64,000 nt of DNA. Origin: Paraescarpia echinospica. Taxonomy: Eukaryota; Annelida; Polychaeta; Sabellida; Siboglinidae. The translations under genes and the position numbers were made by a program. Shown piece by piece: positions 59,290 to 64,000 of the stretch (the first letter of the stretch is position 1; every line of letters begins with the position of its first letter). The stretch lies in assembly GCA_020002185.1 (NCBI GenBank), contig CM034539.1, positions 25,182,532-25,246,531 on the forward strand. Direction: 5' to 3'. The notes beneath the pieces are model-generated. The model saw only the letters and a program-made list of their open reading frames with translations. It did no database searches and was not told the DNA's origin.

Positions 59290-60420
59290 TGTCACGTTGT
59301 CTCTTGTTAAATCTTGTTAAATAATAAGAAACTCTGTTTTATCAGCATTTAACTTTAATCTACTCTCAGTCATCCAAACGAAAAGTGTCATTAAACAATT
59401 TCTTAGGGAAACTAAGAAGCAATTAGTATTAGGCATAGATCAAGAAATGTAAATCTGGGTATCATCTGCATAAAGATGATGATTTAGATTATGACTGTTA
59501 ATAACTGAGCTCAGTGGTGTTGTGTAGAGAGTGAAGTGTAATGGTCCGAGGACAGAACCCTGAGGATCAACGCATGACATAGGGAGTGCTGATGAAAAAC
59601 AATCCCTAGTCTTCACTGTTTGATGCCTATGCGTTGATATATGACAAAACCAACTTAACGCTGTGCAGTTATATATATACCATACCATAAAGACAAACCA
59701 TTTATGAGAATGGCGTTATCAGTTGTATCAAAGGCAGCAGACAGATCTAGCAAGGAAAGCGCTGTTTGTATGCAGATGGTAATTCAGTAGACAAGCCGTT
59801 TGATCTAATGTGATATCCAAGACGTTTTGATACAAAATATTTGTTCAGGTATCTTGGAGATGAAACTGAGATTTGAAACTGGTCTATAATTCTTGAAGTT
59901 ATCTTTAGGGATATATGCCATCTTGAGGAGGGAGTTTACATATGCGTCTTCTAATGCCAGTCTTCTAAATCGTCTGGAAAATGTCTCGAACTTAGTGACA
60001 GATTGATAATATTTGTAATTGTATCAAGTAGAGAGTTAAGACATGCTTTTAACAGTATAGTTGGTAACGGATCAATCAAGCTCACGGGACCTATTTGGAG
60101 ATGCCATAATGAGTTGCTTCACTTGATCAATTGTTGGAGGTGTGAAAGATGGTTTGTTCGGAAATGAAGAACAAATATGGCTAATTTCATCCATAAAATA
60201 ATCAGAAAACATATCACACAGACATTTTAGTGAATCGTATTTCGGTTGTGACGGAGCATGCTCTCTGAGAAGATGTTTATTTATATAACTCCATAACTGA
60301 CGAGAATTTTCCGAATTATTGTATTACCATATTTGTAAAATTTGTGTTTTGTCAGTATATCCCATCGTTTTTTACGTTCCCTGTTTTCAGTTTATTTTAT
60401 TCTCTCGGCGTAACTTTACA
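59290..60420 (-). mobile_element. Degenerate LINE reverse transcriptase, minus strand
   Basis: RT motifs in order: LLDLSAAFDTTDNAILI near 59760-59705, PQGSVLGPLHFTLYTTPLSS then YADDTQIYIS at 59570-59440, and RLKLNADKTEFLII at 59365-59320. The catalytic YADD is intact, but stops and shifts break the frame. The 5' part is weak beyond 60300. Confidence 0.83.
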
Positions 60421-60619
60421 TACTATTCTCAACAAGTTATAACCAGCTCATTGTAGCTTCTCGTGTCTCTCTGTCAGTGCACGAGTTCACAATTCTTATG
60501 CAAATGACTATTTTAATACACCTCGCACATGAGTTTCCCTCGCAGTAACGTAATGTGTTACCTTCAACGCATGCCTTTTCATTGTTATGTTCTGAATTTA
60601 AATATACATACAACTGCTA

Positions 60620-60898
60620 GGTCAAATTCAAATTCAAAAATACCTTTATTGTCCCTCATGGGGAAATTTTCTTGTGGTGTTTCGCCATTAAGAACGCAAT
60701 AAATGGATAAACATGTTCAGAAAATAAAACTGAGAACACTGATTCAATGAGTTACATTTGATTAAAATAAAATAACACAGAACAATCAGCCAGTTGTTAG
60801 GAAACATCATTTACATTTTACATATCACAGCCATCAGTACATGAACAAGTTCATCATTAAACTAAGTGAAATGGAATACAGTGCAATTACCAGTATAA

Positions 60899-60989
<91 letters not shown>

Positions 60990-62770
60990 AACCCATATTC
61001 TCATGCGGCCAGACAGACATTGGGGAGAGGGGGGAAGGAGGCACATCCACATCATTCGTTTAGAAGACGGATAGAGGATGGGATGAAGGAATTTCGAGAG
61101 CGACTGAGTCTCAGTTGAGGCAGCTGAAAACGACGTCCAGATGGTAACAGATTGTAACAGTGATTTAGGGGGTGGTGGTATCCAGAGAGATCTGCCTTCC
61201 TTTCCTCTTTGCCCTCCGCCTGTACAGGTCGTTACAGGTCGTCTACACTGGTAAGTTCCTCTCCGATCACCTTGCTGCTGAGTCTGATGACGCGACTCAG
61301 GATATTCCGATTGGAGACCCTCAATCCACCATGCCATGCCAGGAAGCCAAATTTTACAGTACTCTCATGGTAACACCCATATAAAGTCCTCAGAACATGA
61401 GAGCTGACCCAGAGGGATCTGAGTTTACGCAGAAAATAAAGCTTCTGTTGGCATTTCTTGTTGTTCAAAGCTGTGTTTGCACTGAAGGTAAGTTTACAGT
61501 CAATTACGGTACCTAGGTACTTGTACTCTGATATACGCTTGACAGTATCACCATTGATGACCAGAACTTTGGGTTGGGTGGGGTCTCTCCTGAAATCGAT
61601 GATGAGCTCCTCAGTCTTCTGGGCATTAAGATCCAGGAAGTGATAACCACACCACCGGACTAAGTCTGAGACCACTTCCTCGCACACCGTATCAGAATTT
61701 GACAGGTCGACAATTGCCGTATCGTCAGAGTTCTTCACAAAAGTGCACTGGTCACGTTTGCTGCGGCAATCGTCCGTGTACAAGGTGAATATCAACGGCA
61801 AAACCAATGAGGCCTAAGGGGCCCCGGTGGATGTACACAGGGGGCTAGACAACATGCCGTTATGGCGCACATCCTGCTGACGTTCCGTGAGGAAGGAATT
61901 CACCCAGAGAACAATGTGAGGGTTGACGTGCAAGTCTGCGATCTTCTTCATCATGATGTGAGGCTGGATCGTATTGAAGGCCGATGAAAAGTCTACGAAG
62001 ACTAACCTGGCGTACGCCTTGGCCTTCTCAAGATGAGTGTACACGGATTTGAGTAGGATCAGCACCGCGTCGTCCACGCCCCGGTTGCGTATATACGCAA
62101 ACTGGAGCGGATCACGCTGATCGCCAACCTGCTGCAGGAGTTGTGAGAGGATGAGGCGCTCGAAGCATTTCATTACCACAGAGGTCAACGTTATCGGCCT
62201 GAAGTCGTACGGGGCAGATGGCCGCGGTTTCTTCGGAACAGGGCAGATGATGGAGGATTTCCATATCCGAGGGATATAGTGCTGCCTGAGGAACCAGTTA
62301 AACAGAATGCTGAAAACTGCTCCAAGCTGGGAATGACACTCCTTCAGGACACGGCTGCCGATGTTAATTGTCCGGACCTAATGCCTTACGGGGATTAACC
62401 CGCTGAAGAACCCGGCTGACGTCATCCGGAGTGGTTGGACTGAAGCTGGCCCGCCGCAGCTCGGCGTTTTCGTGTGAAGTCGTGACGACCGAAAAGACTG
62501 AAGAAAATGTTCATGTCCTCTGTGAACTTCATGCTCTCCTCCTTCGTTCCTGTGTTGGAGACAGATGAGTTACGGGGCTGAGCACCCGCAAGAATTTTAA
62601 GTCCCTGCCATGCTGATCTCATGTTGCCATATTGAAACTGCCGTTCGATTTTGTCTCTGTACTTTCTTTTGTCATGTTTGGACATGTTTGATTTTAAGTA
62701 AGATAAGCTGAGTATATTGGACGTTTGTCGTCCGCGAATATTTCGATATATTTTACAAAACACAAATAAA
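60620..62770 (-). mobile_element. Rex1/Babar-like LINE, minus strand, inactive
   Basis: Blocks: 62763-62422 (linker before the RT), 62188-61814 (TSVVMKCFERLILSQLLQQV; DPLQFAYIRNRGVDDAVLIL; FVDFSSAFNTIQPH; TSTGAP) and 61807-61232 (SDDTAIVDLSNSD; DLNAQKTEELIIDFRR; YKYLGTVIDCKL; KLYFLRKLRS). The motif order and wording match the Rex1 clade. A stop directly after TGAP removes the PQGCVLSP segment, and the catalytic F.DD is NSDD. The 3' tail at 60620-60660 has the GAATTTGAATTTGA repeats (reverse strand) typical of Rex1. Confidence 0.85.
60899..60987. repeat. (CA)n microsatellite inside the Rex1-like 3' region
   Basis: A run of 44 CA units, uninterrupted. Confidence 0.98.
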
Positions 62771-64000
62771 TAACTATATATGACTCTAGTTATGACACTA
62801 ACAGTTTACGTGGCCTTCGTTGTTAATTGTAAATGTTATATGTAATGTGTAATATTTCACCTCCAATTTCTATGTCGTGTTTCTATTAAACGCATTTCTT
62901 ATTTGCTAAGTAAATTTTACAACTAATAGACGATCCTACAAAGTGAACGTAGAACGATAAATGTTAAATTGAATCCACAGTGTACGGTTACGGGGCTAAA
63001 TATAACATTTACAACTCACGGAGGGAGCTACAAAATAATAACGTCCGCAGAGGGAGCCACATACCAACAATGTGTCACCATGGGACAACATAATATGTTC
63101 AGTGTATGCGTGCGTGTGTGTGTGCGTGCGTGCGTGCGTGTGTGCGTGTGTGCGTGTGTGCGCGTGTGCGCGTGTGTGGGTGTGCATGTGCGTGTTCGCG
63201 TGTGTGCCTTCCTCTGTATATGTGGTATAGTGTAATAATATACACATAAATATCACATGCCAATACCTGACCACTCGCCAGCTACAGAACAGTGTTGTGC
63301 AACATACATTTGACTCGGTGTAGGACTGTACTGACTACTGAGGTCACGCGATATGAAAATTTGCTTAATGGATCTTTGCTAAATTATTTATGGAGTACAT
63401 TGCATTCCGGTTGTATAAACTATTTTTGGCTGTGTTTGTTATTGATCGAGCACAAGGTATAAACGGCCGGTTAATAACGTCGTCGCTTTCCCGCCCGTAT
63501 TGCTGAATGAAGCATAGTCAGAATCCGTACTGACCGAGTGTCCGAGTTGAACTGTATTGCGCTGAGTTCTTGCGTATTGGCCAGTTCATCAAGAACGTTA
63601 GCTTTACTCCTTCGCGCGTCGGCACAAACATGCCATTGTGTCAACATTGTATCGCTGAAATTTATAATCACGTTATTGCCAGTTTAAAATATCGAAGGTC
63701 GTCCAGAGAGTGAATTTAATGCCTTGATAGTGTACGCAAGATTGTCAATGAATATTTTTGATTGAATTTATCATATTCGTATTGCCTTTGTATTAGCCTG
63801 CGACCTCGGGCCAATACAAAAGCAAATCGAATATTACCGACAATAGCATATATTATCTAGTATAGTTGTTACGCAGTTATCACTGTAGATTACCGAAAGA
63901 GGATATTTTGGTAAATGTAAATAATTCCGAGTGAAATTAGCTAACTGATGCGTCATCGCATTTTGTAAAATCAATCGCAATTGTCACAAGGAAGCTTGGA
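62771..64000. other. Window end; no gene recognised
   Basis: Contains the GT/GTGC microsatellite at 63100-63205. No supported exon on either strand. Confidence 0.5.
63100..63205. repeat. (GTGC)n/(GT)n microsatellite
   Basis: GCGTGCGTGTGTGTGCGTGC and related units, about 105 bp. Confidence 0.94.

Overview
The window is eukaryotic nuclear DNA from an invertebrate, most likely a lophotrochozoan and plausibly a mollusc. Three lines of evidence support this. Coding sequence is split into short exons with GT..AG boundaries. Simple-sequence arrays and decayed retroelements are very abundant. One gene is a secreted chitin-binding plus LamG protein of the kind known from molluscan shell matrix. The species cannot be fixed from the sequence, and bacterial features (operons, ribosome binding sites, CRISPR) are absent.

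Three spliced genes were assembled by hand; in each, every exon junction keeps frame and phase. (1) Minus strand, 987-10988: eleven consecutive exons of an SVOP-like major facilitator transporter; the N-terminal exon or exons and the last exons are not seen. (2) Plus strand, 32154-40082: a complete ten-exon gene for a predicted 657-residue protein with an N-terminal CARD, a long coiled coil, a basic nuclear-localisation-like run and a C-terminal Death domain. I know no named family with this whole architecture, and it is the most interesting item here. (3) Minus strand, 44239-53651: six exons of a secreted protein with a signal peptide, a chitin-binding type 2 (CBM14) domain and a LamG-like domain; its 3' end was not found.

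Most of the rest is mobile-element debris. Non-LTR (LINE) fragments lie at 7.0, 13.5, 21-23, 24-25, 43, 58, 59 and 60.6-62.8 kb, the last resembling Rex1/Babar. A Gypsy-type LTR element at 48.6-52.4 kb has lost its reverse transcriptase core. A hAT-like DNA transposon at 29.2-31.5 kb has terminal inverted repeats of about 140 bp. A 340-bp MITE with an 8-bp target duplication is nested in a LINE at 24.8 kb. A 370-bp foldback lies in an intron of the CARD/Death gene. A second hAT-like remnant is at 20.5-21 kb.

Simple repeats are extreme. They include (GT)n/(CA)n at many sites, CGGG/CAGG/CAGA blocks at 23.7-24.05 kb, and a 950-bp eight-base hierarchical array at 45.2-46.1 kb inside the LamG gene. 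Several CA/GT tracts sit within about 10-25 bp of splice sites of real exons. The three genes are functionally unrelated (vesicle transporter, death-fold signalling adaptor, extracellular chitin-binding protein) and show no sign of co-regulation.
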